From Pseudofrankia sp. DC12 (GTDB lineage: Bacteria; Actinomycetota; Actinomycetes; Frankiales; Frankiaceae): a DNA stretch of 64,000 nucleotides. Numbering within the stretch: position 1 is the stretch's first letter; each line of letters starts with the position of its first letter. The notes under the pieces are model-generated. The model did no database searches. It had not been told where the DNA came from and was given only the letters and a program-made list of their open reading frames with translations. This document shows positions 26,838-35,906 of the stretch, in pieces. Position numbers and translations under genes: made by a program. The stretch covers positions 492,978-556,977 of the forward strand of contig NZ_KQ031391.1 of assembly GCF_000966285.1 (NCBI RefSeq), written 5' to 3'.

Positions 26838-27060
26838 GGGCACTCCTAGCAGGGAAGATGCGGCAGCGCCGCTGGCGCCCGCGCGGCCGGGCACCCGCCT
26901 GGTCGGCGAGGCCCGCGTCGGCCGCGAGGGCAGGCGCTACACATTACGAGCCAGTTCGCCGGGCTACGTTGGGGGTAGGGCCCGACCGGGTGGTCCCGGC
27001 GTGGGCTGGACCTGACGACATGACCTGACACAGGGCACAACCGAACGGGGATTCCCCAGA

Positions 27061-27528
27061 GTGACCGCAAACCTGCCGGCACCTCCCCCGGCGCCCGCGG
27101 CGCCCGCCGTGACCGCGCCGACGCCACGCGTGCGGCCGCCGAAGCCGTCTCCCTGGGCGCAGGCCTGGCGCTACCTGCGCGACCCGCGCCGGCGGACCTA
27201 CGTCGTGCTCGGGGCGATCGCGACGCTCGGCCTGATCGGGTTCGGGATCTACGCGATCGTCGACGGCCCGCCGCCGACCGTCGAGGGCGTCGTCTACTTC
27301 ACCGGCGACGCGACCAAGGCCCAGAAGGACGCAGTCCGCAAGGCCTGTCCGTCGGTGGGCGGGGCGATCCAGGAGCCGCCGGACCGCAACAACCTGGACG
27401 TGACCCGCGTCTACCCCCTGCGCTACGACCTGACCAAGGCGTCCAGCTCCGACCGGGCCAAGCTGTTCGGGTGCGTGTCAGGCCGTCCGGGCGTGCTCGG
27501 CATCAATACCGAGACCCAGGGCCAGTAG
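27061..27528 (+). CDS. Small single-pass membrane protein, unknown function
   Basis: A 155-residue protein with a Pro/Ala-rich cytosolic head, one membrane helix (about residues 48-70, YVVLGAIATLGLIGFGIYAIV) and an extracytoplasmic domain of about 85 residues with two cysteines (RKACPSVGG and LFGCVSG) that could form a disulphide. I do not recognise the family. GTG at 27061 is preceded by the palindrome GGGGATTCCCC rather than a standard ribosome site. It lies between the GH15 gene (divergent) and the antiporter pair. Confidence 0.7.
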   Translation: MTANLPAPPPAPAAPAVTAPTPRVRPPKPSPWAQAWRYLRDPRRRTYVVLGAIATLGLIGFGIYAIVDGPPPTVEGVVYFTGDATKAQKDAVRKACPSVGGAIQEPPDRNNLDVTRVYPLRYDLTKASSSDRAKLFGCVSGRPGVLGINTETQGQ

Positions 27529-27667
27529 CGGACCGGGCAGCAGGTCAGGGTGCCGGCGGGGACGGCGCCACAGGCAGAAACCGGTATAACTAACCCGGCG
27601 GTGCCGCGGTGCGACCAGCGAAGCTGCCGGCGGGCCGACGTCGACACAGCCAACGAGAGGCGGCGCC

Positions 27668-28150
27668 GTGCAGATCGAGGAGACCGCGCTGCCCGGGATC
27701 GGGCTGCGGCACGAGTTCACCACCCGCGCCGGGCGCCGCGTCGGCGTCGTCTCGCACCACAAGGGCCGGCGCGAGCTGGTGGTCTACGACGCCGACGACC
27801 CGGACGCCGTCGCCGAGTCGCTCGCGCTCACCGCCGAGGAGGGCGACGTGCTCTCCGAGCTGCTCGGCGCCCCGCACATCGTCGAGAAGCTGGCCAACCT
27901 GAACAAGGTGTTCGCCGGCCTGGTCGGCGAGCGGATCCGGATCTCGGCGGACTCCCCGTACGCGGGCCGGCTACTCGGCGACACCCAGGCCCGGACGCGG
28001 ACCGGCGCGTCGATCGTCGCGGTCGTGCGTGACCAGGAGGTCCTCGCCTCCCCGCGGCCGGACTTCCGGTTCGCCCCGGACGACGTCGTCGTGGTCGTCG
28101 GGACGCCGGAGAACACCGCCGCCGTCGCGGACCTCTTCCACACCGGCTGA
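27668..28150 (+). CDS. khtT: KhtT-like regulatory subunit with RCK_C (TrkA-C) domain
   Basis: Cytosolic regulator of a CPA2-type K+/H+ antiporter. The N-terminal 70 residues (LPGIGLRHEFTTRAGRRVGVVSHHKGRRELVVYD) match the KhtT N-terminal domain, followed by a helix and an RCK_C domain (about 85-158) with IRISADSPYAGRLLGD and FRFAPDDVVVVVGTPE. RCK_C of this group binds nucleotides such as c-di-AMP. GTG at 27668 follows GAGAGG. The antiporter subunit starts 130 bp downstream on the same strand. Its last codons and stop form the first copy of an 18-bp tandem repeat. Confidence 0.9.
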   Translation: MQIEETALPGIGLRHEFTTRAGRRVGVVSHHKGRRELVVYDADDPDAVAESLALTAEEGDVLSELLGAPHIVEKLANLNKVFAGLVGERIRISADSPYAGRLLGDTQARTRTGASIVAVVRDQEVLASPRPDFRFAPDDVVVVVGTPENTAAVADLFHTG

Positions 28151-28231
28151 CACGGCCACACCGGCTGACACGGCCACACCGGCTGACACGGCCACACCGG
28201 CTGACACGGCCACACAGGCTGACACGGCCAT
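28139..28231. repeat. 18-bp tandem repeat containing the khtT stop codon
   Basis: Unit CTGACACGGCCACACCGG begins at 28147, 28165, 28183 and 28201 (the last with one change) with a partial fifth copy at 28219. Because 18 is a multiple of three, each copy repeats the last codons and the TGA stop of the preceding gene in the same frame. Confidence 0.92.
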
Positions 28232-28279
28232 CCGGGGGCGAGCGCCGCCCAGGTTGACGGGACAGGAGGGGGTGACGGC

Positions 28280-29548
28280 GTGCATGAGACAGCATCGATC
28301 TTCATCGAGCTCGGCGGCGTGCTGTTCTGCCTCGGCCTCGTCGGGCACGTCGCCGCTCGGATCGGGATCTCCCCGATCCCGTTCTACCTGCTCGCCGGGC
28401 TCGCGTTCGGCCACGGCGGGCTGCTGCCACTAGGGGCCAGCGAGACCTTCATCGAGACCGGCGCCGCGATCGGCGTCGTCCTGCTGCTGCTCACCCTGGG
28501 GCTTGAGTACACGGCCGACGAGCTGATCCAGGGGCTGCGCCGGCAGGCCTCGGCCGGCCTCCTGGACCTCGTCCTGAACGCGGCTCCGGGCGTCGCCGCC
28601 GCGCTGCTGCTCGGCTGGGGTGGGCGCGCGGCCGTGGTCATGGGCGGGGTCACCGCGATCTCGTCGTCCGGGATCATCGCGAAGGTCCTCGGCGACCTGG
28701 GCCGGCTGGGCAACCGCGAGACGCCGGTGGTGCTCTCGGTGCTGGTGCTGGAGGACCTGGCGATGGCGGTGTACCTGCCGATCGTCACCGCGCTGCTGGC
28801 GCACCAGACGATCGCCCGCGGCTCGCTGACACTCACGGTCGCGCTCGGCGCGCTGGTCGGAGTGCTGTATCTGGCGCTGCGGCACAGCGCCAAGGTCACG
28901 CTGCTGGTGTTCAACCCCAGGTCCGACCGCAACGACGAGATCCTGCTGCTGCGGGCACTCGGGCTCGCGCTGCTGGTGGCGGGCGTCGCGCAGCGCCTCG
29001 AGGTGTCGGCGGCGGTCGGCGCGTTCCTGGTGGGCATCGCGCTGTCCGGGCCGGTCGCGCAGAGCGCGAGCGAGGTGCTGACCCCGCTGCGGGACCTGTT
29101 CGCCGCCGTCTTCTTCGTCTTCTTCGGACTGCGGACGGACCCCGCCGCGATCCCCTCGGCGCTGGCCGTGGCCTCCCTGCTGGCGATCGCCGGGATCGCG
29201 ACGAAGGTGCTGACCGGCTGGTGGGCGGCCCGCCGGGCGGGGATCGCGACACTCGGCCGGTTCCGCGCCGGGGCGGCCCTGGTAGCCCGCGGCGAGTTCT
29301 CGATCGTCATCGCCGGCCTCGCCGTCGCCGCCGGGATGAACCCGAAGCTGGGGCCGCTCGCCGCCAGCTACGTGCTGCTGATGGCCATCCTCGGCCCGCT
29401 CGCCGCCCGGTTCGTCGAGCCCGTCACCCGCGCGGCGCTGCGCAGGCGCCGCCGCAAGCCGCCCACGCCGGGCTCCGGCGCCGCGCCGCGGACCCAGGAC
29501 CCGGGACCCGCCGCGCTCCCGGCGGCCAGCGACCAGCCGGACCGGTGA
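28280..29548 (+). CDS. khtU: CPA2-family K+/H+ antiporter (KhtU/KefB-like)
   Basis: Integral membrane cation/proton antiporter of 422 residues with about 12 hydrophobic segments. Landmarks are the N-terminal ARIGISPIPFYLLAGLAFG, the TLGLEYTADEL segment, TAISSSGIIAKVL, VLVLEDLAMAVYLP (the conserved acidic pair of the transport site), GAFLVGIALSGP and FFVFFGLRTD. A basic and proline-rich tail of 45 residues lies in the cytosol. It lacks the C-terminal TrkA-N domain of KefB, consistent with regulation by the separate KhtT protein upstream. GTG at 28280 is preceded by AGGAGG. Likely role: potassium efflux and pH homeostasis. Confidence 0.92.
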   Translation: MHETASIFIELGGVLFCLGLVGHVAARIGISPIPFYLLAGLAFGHGGLLPLGASETFIETGAAIGVVLLLLTLGLEYTADELIQGLRRQASAGLLDLVLNAAPGVAAALLLGWGGRAAVVMGGVTAISSSGIIAKVLGDLGRLGNRETPVVLSVLVLEDLAMAVYLPIVTALLAHQTIARGSLTLTVALGALVGVLYLALRHSAKVTLLVFNPRSDRNDEILLLRALGLALLVAGVAQRLEVSAAVGAFLVGIALSGPVAQSASEVLTPLRDLFAAVFFVFFGLRTDPAAIPSALAVASLLAIAGIATKVLTGWWAARRAGIATLGRFRAGAALVARGEFSIVIAGLAVAAGMNPKLGPLAASYVLLMAILGPLAARFVEPVTRAALRRRRRKPPTPGSGAAPRTQDPGPAALPAASDQPDR

Positions 29549-29685
29549 CGCGGGGCCGGCACGCCACGCGGCGGACCAGTCCAGGCCCGGCCAGGCCCGT
29601 TGTAGACAGGCCACAAAGACGCGGCGCGCGGATCTGGCACCCCGGCTATGCCGACCTGAGCAGCGCCTTTGGCAGGATGCCATTC

Positions 29686-30459
29686 ATGAGCGGACTTCTC
29701 GAGGGCAAGCGGGTCCTCGTCACCGGCGTGCTGACCGACGCGTCGATCGCGTTCAACGTGGCCCGGATCGCGCAGGAGCAGGGCGCCACCGTCGTGCTCA
29801 CCGGCTTCGGGCGCGGTCTGTCGATCACCAGGCGGATCGCGCGGCGGCTGCCGGTCGAGGCGCCCGTGCTGGAGCTCGACATCACCGTGGAGGAGCACGT
29901 CGCCGGCCTGGCGGGCCAGGTCCTCGAACACGTCGACGGCCTCGACGCGGTGCTGCACGCGATCGCGTTCGCGCCCGAGGCGGTGCTCGGCGGAAAACCG
30001 TTCGTCGAGGGCGCCTGGTCCGAGGTCGGCACCGCGGTCCAGGTGTCGGCCTGGTCGCTGGCCGCGCTGACCCGGGCCGCGCTGCCGCTGTTCGGCGAGA
30101 AGGCGAGCGTCGTCGGCCTGGACTTCGACGCCTCGGTCGCCTGGCCGAGCTACGACTGGATGGGCGTCGCCAAGGCCGGCCTCGCGTCGACCGCCCGCTA
30201 CCTGGCCCGCGACCTCGGCCCGCGCGGCATCCGGGTCAACCTGGTCTCGGCCGGGCCGCTGCGCACGATGGCCGCGAAGTCGATCCCGGACTTCGAGAAG
30301 TTCGAGCAGGTCTGGGACGGCCGCGCCCCGCTCGGCTGGGACGTGGCGAACACCGAGCCGGCGGCCCAGGCCTGCGTCGCCCTGATGTCGGACTGGTTCC
30401 CCGCCACCACCGGCGAGATCCTGCACGTCGACGGCGGCTTCCACGCCATCGGCGCTTGA
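29686..30459 (+). CDS. inhA: NADH-dependent enoyl-ACP reductase (InhA type)
   Basis: Last reductive step of each FAS-II cycle. The 257-residue product aligns closely with mycobacterial InhA: GLLEGKRVLVTGVLTDASIAF for NADH, AQEQGATVVLTGF, LELDITVEEHVAGLAG, LHAIAFAPE, DFDASVAWPSYDWMGVAKAGL with the catalytic Tyr and Lys, AGPLRTMAAK, and SDWFPATTGEI...DGG at the end. ATG at 29686 has AGGA about ten bases upstream. It stands alone here; fabG and hemH, its operon mates in mycobacteria, are about 9.3 kb away on the other strand. Three stacked hairpins follow it. Confidence 0.95.
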   Translation: MSGLLEGKRVLVTGVLTDASIAFNVARIAQEQGATVVLTGFGRGLSITRRIARRLPVEAPVLELDITVEEHVAGLAGQVLEHVDGLDAVLHAIAFAPEAVLGGKPFVEGAWSEVGTAVQVSAWSLAALTRAALPLFGEKASVVGLDFDASVAWPSYDWMGVAKAGLASTARYLARDLGPRGIRVNLVSAGPLRTMAAKSIPDFEKFEQVWDGRAPLGWDVANTEPAAQACVALMSDWFPATTGEILHVDGGFHAIGA

Positions 30460-30476
30460 GGCGACCGGCCGGAGAC

Positions 30477-30563
30477 GGCGCTTCGCGCCTCCGCAGACCT
30501 CCCAGATCGGCTTCGCCGATCCGGCGGCAGGGACCCCGGCTCCGCCTCGGGCGCTGAGCGCCC
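30477..30563. terminator. Three stacked short hairpins between convergent genes
   Basis: GGCGC-TTC-GCGCC (30477-30489), GATCGGC-TTC-GCCGATC (30505-30521) and GGGCGC-TGA-GCGCCC (30549-30563) lie between inhA and the convergent Eis-like gene. No T-tract follows, so they may be Rho-independent only in the actinobacterial sense. The middle one recurs in a longer form at 39731-39761. Confidence 0.55.
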
Positions 30564-30657
30564 CAACGCCTGTTCAAGGCATGACCGGATGCCATGGGTC
30601 CGTCTCTGCCGTGGCCGGCAGCAGGGTTGCGTGGACAGCGTCCGGCGGGCGGACGGT

Positions 30658-31956
30658 TTAGAAGCCGGTGGCCGCGAACGGCAACGCGGCGGTGGCGAAC
30701 AGGGTGTCGGCGGTCGCCACCGCCGCCGGGTTCCGGGCCTCGACGCGGCCGGCGGCGGTGAGCTGCCACCAGCGGGTGCCGCCCAGGTAGACGGCGCCCA
30801 GCTCGGCGATGCCGGTTCTGAGGTCGGCGGGGCCGCTGGTCGACACCCGGCCCGCGCCCGCCGCGCTGATCTCGTAGACGCCGGAGTTGGCCGCGAGCAG
30901 CGGGTCGACGACCTCCACCGTCACCCGGCCCGTGCCGGTGTAGGTCCGGGCCGCGAGCGCCGCCTGCGCGTCCAGCAGCCGCAGCCACGTCTCATCCTCG
31001 GCCCTGGTGAGGCGCACCGCCCTGGCGTCCGTCAGCGCGGCCGGCAGCGGGTCGTCCAGCGACATCTCCAGGAACTCGACCCGGTCGACGAAGTCGAGGC
31101 CGGTCAGATGCCGCAGCAGCCCGGCCCTGGCGGCCGGGGTGCCGGCGACGAAGTCCGTCACGTGCACGGCCCTGTTGCCGTCGACGTGCCAGTCCGGCGT
31201 CCTGACCGGCTCGTACAGGGCGAAGCCGTCCTCAGCCCCCGGCTCGCCGTGCACGACGGCGAGCTGCGCGGTGGCCGCCTCCCTGACCCACCGCAGGCGA
31301 CGGTTCCACCAGCCGCTCGACCGGCCGACCGCGCCCGGCTGGTGCGCGGCCTCCTCATGGACCCGGGCGAACAGGTCCCAGGCGTCCACCGGGCCGACGA
31401 GCCGCACCGGGCCGCCGACGGGCGCCGTCGGGCGCCACCGCACCCGGGCCAGCGTCACCTCCAGCCGGCCGACCTGGGTGGCGACGCCGTAGCCGAACCG
31501 CTCGTAGATCGTCGCCTCGCTGGCGCGCAGCGTCGCGACCACGTCACCGCGGCCCGCCGCGTCCTCGAGCTGGGCGCGCATCAGCCGGGTGAGCAGCCCG
31601 CGGCGGGTGTGGGTCGCGAGCACCCCAACCCCGCTGACCGCGGCGTGCGGCACCCGCCGGCCGCCGGGCACGGTCAGCCAGCTCGCGAAGGAGTCGACGC
31701 AACCGACCAGCTCGCCGTCGACGAAGGCGCCGAACCGCCGGTCCAGCTCGGCGAACGCGTCGCCACCCGTGTTCTCGGCCGACTCGGCGCTCGGCAGCGG
31801 CCCGAGGAAGAGCATCGCCGTGCGGAACACCCGGCGCGCCGCGTGCCGCTCCTCGGGAGCCAGTGTCCGGATCTCGACCGCCGCGGCCTCGCGCGAGCGG
31901 GCCAGGCCGTTCCTCGACTCGTCCGCCAGGGTTCTGGGCGGGGCTGCCTCGTCCAC
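30658..31956 (-). CDS. Eis-like GNAT N-acetyltransferase
   Basis: A 432-residue protein with the Eis layout: a GNAT domain (about residues 15-150) with VGVLATHTRRGLLTRLMRAQ as the acetyl-CoA loop, a second GNAT-like domain, and a C-terminal sterol-carrier-protein fold ending in ATLFATAALPFAATGF. The free C-terminal Phe is used as catalytic base in mycobacterial Eis, and here the last residue is Phe. Related enzymes acetylate amines of aminoglycosides or protein lysines; the true substrate is unknown. GTG at 31956 has AAGGAG eight bases upstream and is clearly preferable to longer starts at 32022 and 31995. Confidence 0.88.
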   Translation of the reverse strand: MDEAAPPRTLADESRNGLARSREAAAVEIRTLAPEERHAARRVFRTAMLFLGPLPSAESAENTGGDAFAELDRRFGAFVDGELVGCVDSFASWLTVPGGRRVPHAAVSGVGVLATHTRRGLLTRLMRAQLEDAAGRGDVVATLRASEATIYERFGYGVATQVGRLEVTLARVRWRPTAPVGGPVRLVGPVDAWDLFARVHEEAAHQPGAVGRSSGWWNRRLRWVREAATAQLAVVHGEPGAEDGFALYEPVRTPDWHVDGNRAVHVTDFVAGTPAARAGLLRHLTGLDFVDRVEFLEMSLDDPLPAALTDARAVRLTRAEDETWLRLLDAQAALAARTYTGTGRVTVEVVDPLLAANSGVYEISAAGAGRVSTSGPADLRTGIAELGAVYLGGTRWWQLTAAGRVEARNPAAVATADTLFATAALPFAATGF

Positions 31957-32222
31957 AACAAGCGCTCCTTCAGGTCCATCGACGGCGGGCACCATCGTCG
32001 CCGGTCCCAGGTCGGGCGTCACCGGAGTTTCCGGTCACGGGACCCCGGCCCGGCCGGCCATCCGCCCGCCTGACCGGCATCGGCTGCGCGCCTCGGCAGG
32101 TACGTCACCAGGGCGCCCGCAGGGGACCGGGACGCCAAGGCCGATACTGGACGACGGCACGAGCAGCCGGGCAACTGGTGCGGCCTGCTCGCGGGGGCAC
32201 ATCGAGGCGGAGGCGGCATCCG

Positions 32223-33524
32223 GTGGCAGCACGTATCGCGGTGGTCGGCGGGGGAATCCTGGGGCTGGCGGTGGCCAGGCGTCTCGGGCAGGTCGACCCC
32301 ACGGCCACGGTCACCGTCCTCGAGAAGGAACAGGACATCGCGCGCCACCAGACCGGCCGCAACAGCGGGGTCGTGCACGCGGGCCTGTACTACACGCCCG
32401 GCTCGCTGAAGGCGACGCTGTGCCGCCGCGGTGTCGGACTGCTGCGCGACTATGTCGACGATCACAAGATCCGGTTCGAGGAGTGCGGCAAGATCGTCGT
32501 CGCCGTCGACGACTCCGAGCTGGACCGGCTCAAGGAGATCGCCCGCAAGGCCGAGGCGAACGGCGTCCCCGGCTGCCGCTGGCTCGACGCCGCCGAGCTG
32601 CGCGAGATCGAGCCGCACGCCAGGGGCGTCGCGGCCCTGCACTCCCCCACCACCGCGATCGTCGACTACCCGGCGGTGTGCAGGGCGCTGCGCGACGACG
32701 TCCTCGACGCGGGCGGCACCGTGCGCACCGGCACCGAGGTCGTCGGGATCGAGGAGAAGGCGGATGGCGTGTGGCTGCGGCTGCGGGCGCGCGGCGCCGC
32801 GCCGGTGGCGCCGAACGGCCACCACCCGGACGGCGCGAGTGCCGCGGCGAAGGCCGAGGTCCACGAGGTGACCGAGCAGGCCGGCCCGTTCGACCTGCTG
32901 GTGTCCTGCGCCGGTCTGCAGTCCGACCAGGTCGCCCAGCTCACCGGCGAGGACCCGTCGCCGCGGATCATCCCGTTCCGCGGCGACTACTGGCTGCTGC
33001 GGCCGGAACGGCGCGACCTGGTCAAGGGCCTGATCTACCCGGTGCCCGACCCGCGGTACCCGTTCCTGGGCATCCACCTGACCAAGCGGGTCGACGGCGA
33101 GGTGCTCGTCGGGCCGAACGCGGTGCTCGCCACCGCGCGGGAGGGTTACACCGTCGGCACGGTGAAGGCCGCGGACCTGCGCCAGACGGTCGCCTGGCCG
33201 GGCATGCGCAAGCTGGCGATGGCGCACTGGAAGACCGGCGCCAAGGAGATGCTGCGCACGGCCAGCAAGCGGGCTTTCGTCGCCGAGGCGCGCCGCTACG
33301 TCCCCGAGCTGTCCGCGGCCGACGTGGTGCGCGGCCCGGCCGGCGTCCGCGCCCAGGCGGTCGCCCTGGACGGCAGCCTGGTCGACGACTTCGTGCTCGC
33401 GCACAGCGGCCGCGTCCTGCACGTCCGCAACGCGCCCTCCCCCGGCGCCACCGCGTCGCTCGCGATCGCCGAGTACATCGTGGCGAAGCTCGTGCCGCAG
33501 GCGCAGGCCGACCCGGCCACCTGA
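32223..33524 (+). CDS. lhgO: L-2-hydroxyglutarate oxidase
   Basis: FAD-dependent oxidase or dehydrogenase that recycles L-2-hydroxyglutarate to 2-oxoglutarate. The 433-residue product begins with the dinucleotide-binding motif VGGGILGLAVARRL, then EKEQDIARHQTGRNSGVVHAGLYY and YTPGSLKATLCRRG, and further on PFRGDYWLLRP and GPNAVLA, all characteristic of LhgO. GTG at 32223 has GGAGG about nine bases before it. It is divergent from the Eis-like gene and convergent with panE. A 20-odd residue hydrophilic insert (NGHHPDGASAAAKAEVHEV) interrupts the middle of the protein. Confidence 0.93.
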   Translation: MAARIAVVGGGILGLAVARRLGQVDPTATVTVLEKEQDIARHQTGRNSGVVHAGLYYTPGSLKATLCRRGVGLLRDYVDDHKIRFEECGKIVVAVDDSELDRLKEIARKAEANGVPGCRWLDAAELREIEPHARGVAALHSPTTAIVDYPAVCRALRDDVLDAGGTVRTGTEVVGIEEKADGVWLRLRARGAAPVAPNGHHPDGASAAAKAEVHEVTEQAGPFDLLVSCAGLQSDQVAQLTGEDPSPRIIPFRGDYWLLRPERRDLVKGLIYPVPDPRYPFLGIHLTKRVDGEVLVGPNAVLATAREGYTVGTVKAADLRQTVAWPGMRKLAMAHWKTGAKEMLRTASKRAFVAEARRYVPELSAADVVRGPAGVRAQAVALDGSLVDDFVLAHSGRVLHVRNAPSPGATASLAIAEYIVAKLVPQAQADPAT

Positions 33525-33606
33525 GCGGCACCCGTCCGGGACCGGTCACCCGCCGCGCCGGCCCGTGGCCGGCCCGTCACGGCCGGTCGGCCGCGGGCCG
33601 CGGCAG

Positions 33607-34560
33607 TCAGGCGGCGTCGCTGATCGCCGCGAGCAGCGGGAGGACGGCCGCGCAGGTCGGGGTCGGGATGCCGTACTCGGCGCCGATGCGCACGACGGCG
33701 CCGAGCAGCGCGTCATGCTCCAGCCGCCGGCCGGCCAGCCGGTCGTAGAGCATCGACGTGCCGGCGCCGGGTGGCTGGCCACGCAGCCGGCGTACGGTGA
33801 ACTCCGGCAGCCCGGCAGGGACCTCGGCCCCGTCGGCCCGCGCGACCGCGACGACCTCGGCCATGATCGCGAGGGCGAGCTGGGCGATGTCATCGCGGCG
33901 CAGCACCTCCAGGCGCCGGCCGGTCAGCGCGGTGAGGGTGTTCGCGGCGCTGTTGACGCACAGCTTTGTCCAGGCTGCGGAGGGGAAGTCCTCGGTCAGC
34001 CGGACCTCGCCGCCGGTGAGCACCCGCTCGCCCAGCCGCTGGGCCAGCGGCCCGTCGGGAACCTGCAGGACCCCGCCGGCCCGGTGGCGGATCAGGCCCG
34101 GCCCCTCGGCCTCCGCGTTGATGTAGACGACGGCCGGCAGCACCTGGCCGGCGGGCGCGAACGCCGCGACCCGCTCCGCGTGCCGGACCCCGTTCTGCAG
34201 GACGACGACGGCCGTCCCCGGGCCGACCGCCGCGGTGAGCCACGGCGCGGCCATCGGCACCTGGTGCGCCTTGGTGGCCAGCAGCACCCAGTCGAAGCCG
34301 TAGCCGGGCAGCCGGGCCGGGTCGATGACCACCTCCGCCGGCACCTCGGTCTCGACGTCGCCGCCGCTCGGCCCGGTCGAGACGATCCGCAGCCGGTCGA
34401 ACGGCTGCCGGACGCACAGCCACACCTCGGCGCCGCAGGCCGCCGCCCTGGCCGCGAAGTAGCCGCCGACGGCGCCGACCCCGATCACCGCGACCCGCGC
34501 AGGCGGGGAGCCGGAGCGCGGCCGGCCCGGACGCACCAGGCGCCCGGTCACGAAGTCCAT
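33607..34560 (-). CDS. panE: Ketopantoate reductase family protein (2-dehydropantoate 2-reductase)
   Basis: NADPH-dependent reductase; PanE makes pantoate for coenzyme A. The 317 residues show VAVIGVGAVGGYFAARAAACG for the cofactor, LLATKAHQV, LQNGV, and the catalytic-helix pattern AAWTKLCVNSAANTLTALTG with the conserved Lys. The start is uncertain: ATG at 34560 has GGAG directly adjacent, GTG at 34551 has it nine bases away, and longer frames are Ala/Pro-rich and unlikely. Paralogues of this fold act on other 2-keto acids, so PanE activity is probable but not proven. It is in the same direction as the oxidoreductase gene upstream. Confidence 0.85.
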   Translation of the reverse strand: MDFVTGRLVRPGRPRSGSPPARVAVIGVGAVGGYFAARAAACGAEVWLCVRQPFDRLRIVSTGPSGGDVETEVPAEVVIDPARLPGYGFDWVLLATKAHQVPMAAPWLTAAVGPGTAVVVLQNGVRHAERVAAFAPAGQVLPAVVYINAEAEGPGLIRHRAGGVLQVPDGPLAQRLGERVLTGGEVRLTEDFPSAAWTKLCVNSAANTLTALTGRRLEVLRRDDIAQLALAIMAEVVAVARADGAEVPAGLPEFTVRRLRGQPPGAGTSMLYDRLAGRRLEHDALLGAVVRIGAEYGIPTPTCAAVLPLLAAISDAA

Positions 34561-34794
34561 CTCCGGGCCCGGCGGGGCGGCCGTCGCCGACCTCGGCAGT
34601 CCCGGTCGCCCGCGCGGCCCCGGCTCCCACGGGACGGCATCCGGGCGGGCCGGCGACGCCGAGGCGGACGTCGCCGCGGCCAGGGCGGATTCGGCCATGC
34701 CCACGAGAGTGCCCGACCCGGCCCAGCCCGGGCCACCGGGACAGCCACCGGCCCGCGGTGTTCTGGCCCACTGCGCGCGGTACATCCGGTCGGG

Positions 34795-35760
34795 CTACTC
34801 CTGGGTGGCCAGCACCACCTTCCCGAAGACCGACCGCTCCCGCAGCCGCGCGGCGGCGTCCTCGAAGCGGTCCAGCGCGACGACCTCGTCGATCGGGATC
34901 CGCAGCGTGCCACCGACCAGGCCCGCCGCCACCGCGTGGATCGCCGTAGCGCGCCGCTCGGGCGTGACGACCAGGCCGGCGTAGCCCAGGAGACTCAGGC
35001 CCTTGCGGTAGAAGGTCCGGCCCGGCAGCGAGACGTTCTCGCCGCTGGACACACCGAGGATGACGATCCGGCCGCCGATGGCGGCGAGCTCGACGGCCGC
35101 CGGAGTGAAGGCGCCGCCCAGCGGGTCGAGGACCAGCGTCGGGGAGAGCTCGTCCAGCTCGGCGACGAGCCGCGCCGCGTCCGCGACGACGACCCGGTCG
35201 GCGCCGAGCGCGGCGACCGCGTCCGCCTTGGCCGACGAGCCGACCTGGGCGACGACCGACGCCCCCGCGAGCTTCGCGAGCTGGACCGCGACCACCCCGA
35301 CGCCACCGCCGGCGCCGAGCACCAGGACCCGGTCGGCGGCCCGCAGGCCGCCGAGCACGTGCAGCGCGTCGTACGCGGTGACGGCGGCGACCCCGATCGC
35401 GCCCGCCTGCGCCGGGTCGACCCCGGCGGGCAGCTCAACGACCGCACCGCGCGGCGCGACGACCGCACCGGCCCACGTGCCGTCCCGGACGAGCCCGGTT
35501 CCGAGACCGGTGACGACGACCCGGGTGGCCGTGCCCGCGAGGACGCCCGTTCCCTCGACGCCGAGGGTGCGCGGCAGCCGGGCCAGGTCGCCGACCATCC
35601 CGGTGGCCGCGTAGGTGTCGATCGGGTTGACGCCCGCGTGGTCGAGCTCGACGAGCAGCTCGCCGTCGCCCGGCACGGGCAGCTGGACCTTCTCCTCCAG
35701 CCGCGGCGGCTCGCCGGCCACCGCCAGCCGCACCGCCCTGGTCACCGATCCGTCGCTCAT
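34795..35760 (-). CDS. Quinone-oxidoreductase-like medium-chain dehydrogenase
   Basis: Zinc-free MDR-superfamily NADPH oxidoreductase (zeta-crystallin type), 321 residues. Features: VELDHAGVNPIDTYAATGM, the cofactor motif VLVLGAGGGVGVVAVQLAK, GADRVVVADA, and the C-terminal RIPIDEVVALDRFEDAAARLRERSVFGKVVL. The zinc ligands of alcohol dehydrogenase are absent. ATG at 35760 matches the conserved start; a GGAGG lies 14 bases away, rather far. It shares strand and direction with panE downstream (235 bp). Substrate is probably a quinone or enone. Confidence 0.9.
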   Translation of the reverse strand: MSDGSVTRAVRLAVAGEPPRLEEKVQLPVPGDGELLVELDHAGVNPIDTYAATGMVGDLARLPRTLGVEGTGVLAGTATRVVVTGLGTGLVRDGTWAGAVVAPRGAVVELPAGVDPAQAGAIGVAAVTAYDALHVLGGLRAADRVLVLGAGGGVGVVAVQLAKLAGASVVAQVGSSAKADAVAALGADRVVVADAARLVAELDELSPTLVLDPLGGAFTPAAVELAAIGGRIVILGVSSGENVSLPGRTFYRKGLSLLGYAGLVVTPERRATAIHAVAAGLVGGTLRIPIDEVVALDRFEDAAARLRERSVFGKVVLATQE

Positions 35761-35867
35761 CCTGAGGCTCGCCCTCCACTTCGCGCCGGCCGGCGCCTCC
35801 CGCCGGACAACCGCGCGCCGGCCTGATCCCATTCCCTTCCGTGGCCACGCTGAGGCACGCTGACGGC

Positions 35868-35906
35868 ATGGGTGACGCTGACAGCATGGGTGACGCTGAC
35901 AGCATG
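35868..35906 (+). repeat. 18-bp direct repeat creating alternative start codons
   Basis: ATGGGTGACGCTGACAGC occurs at 35868 and 35886 and again, altered, at 35904 (ATGGGTAACAC), giving three in-frame ATG codons at the head of the next gene. Confidence 0.9.

Noticed and set aside
28139-28231. CRISPR array
   Set aside because: Repeats are head-to-tail with no spacers, and no cas genes are present. The same applies to 10531-10598 and 43067-43170.
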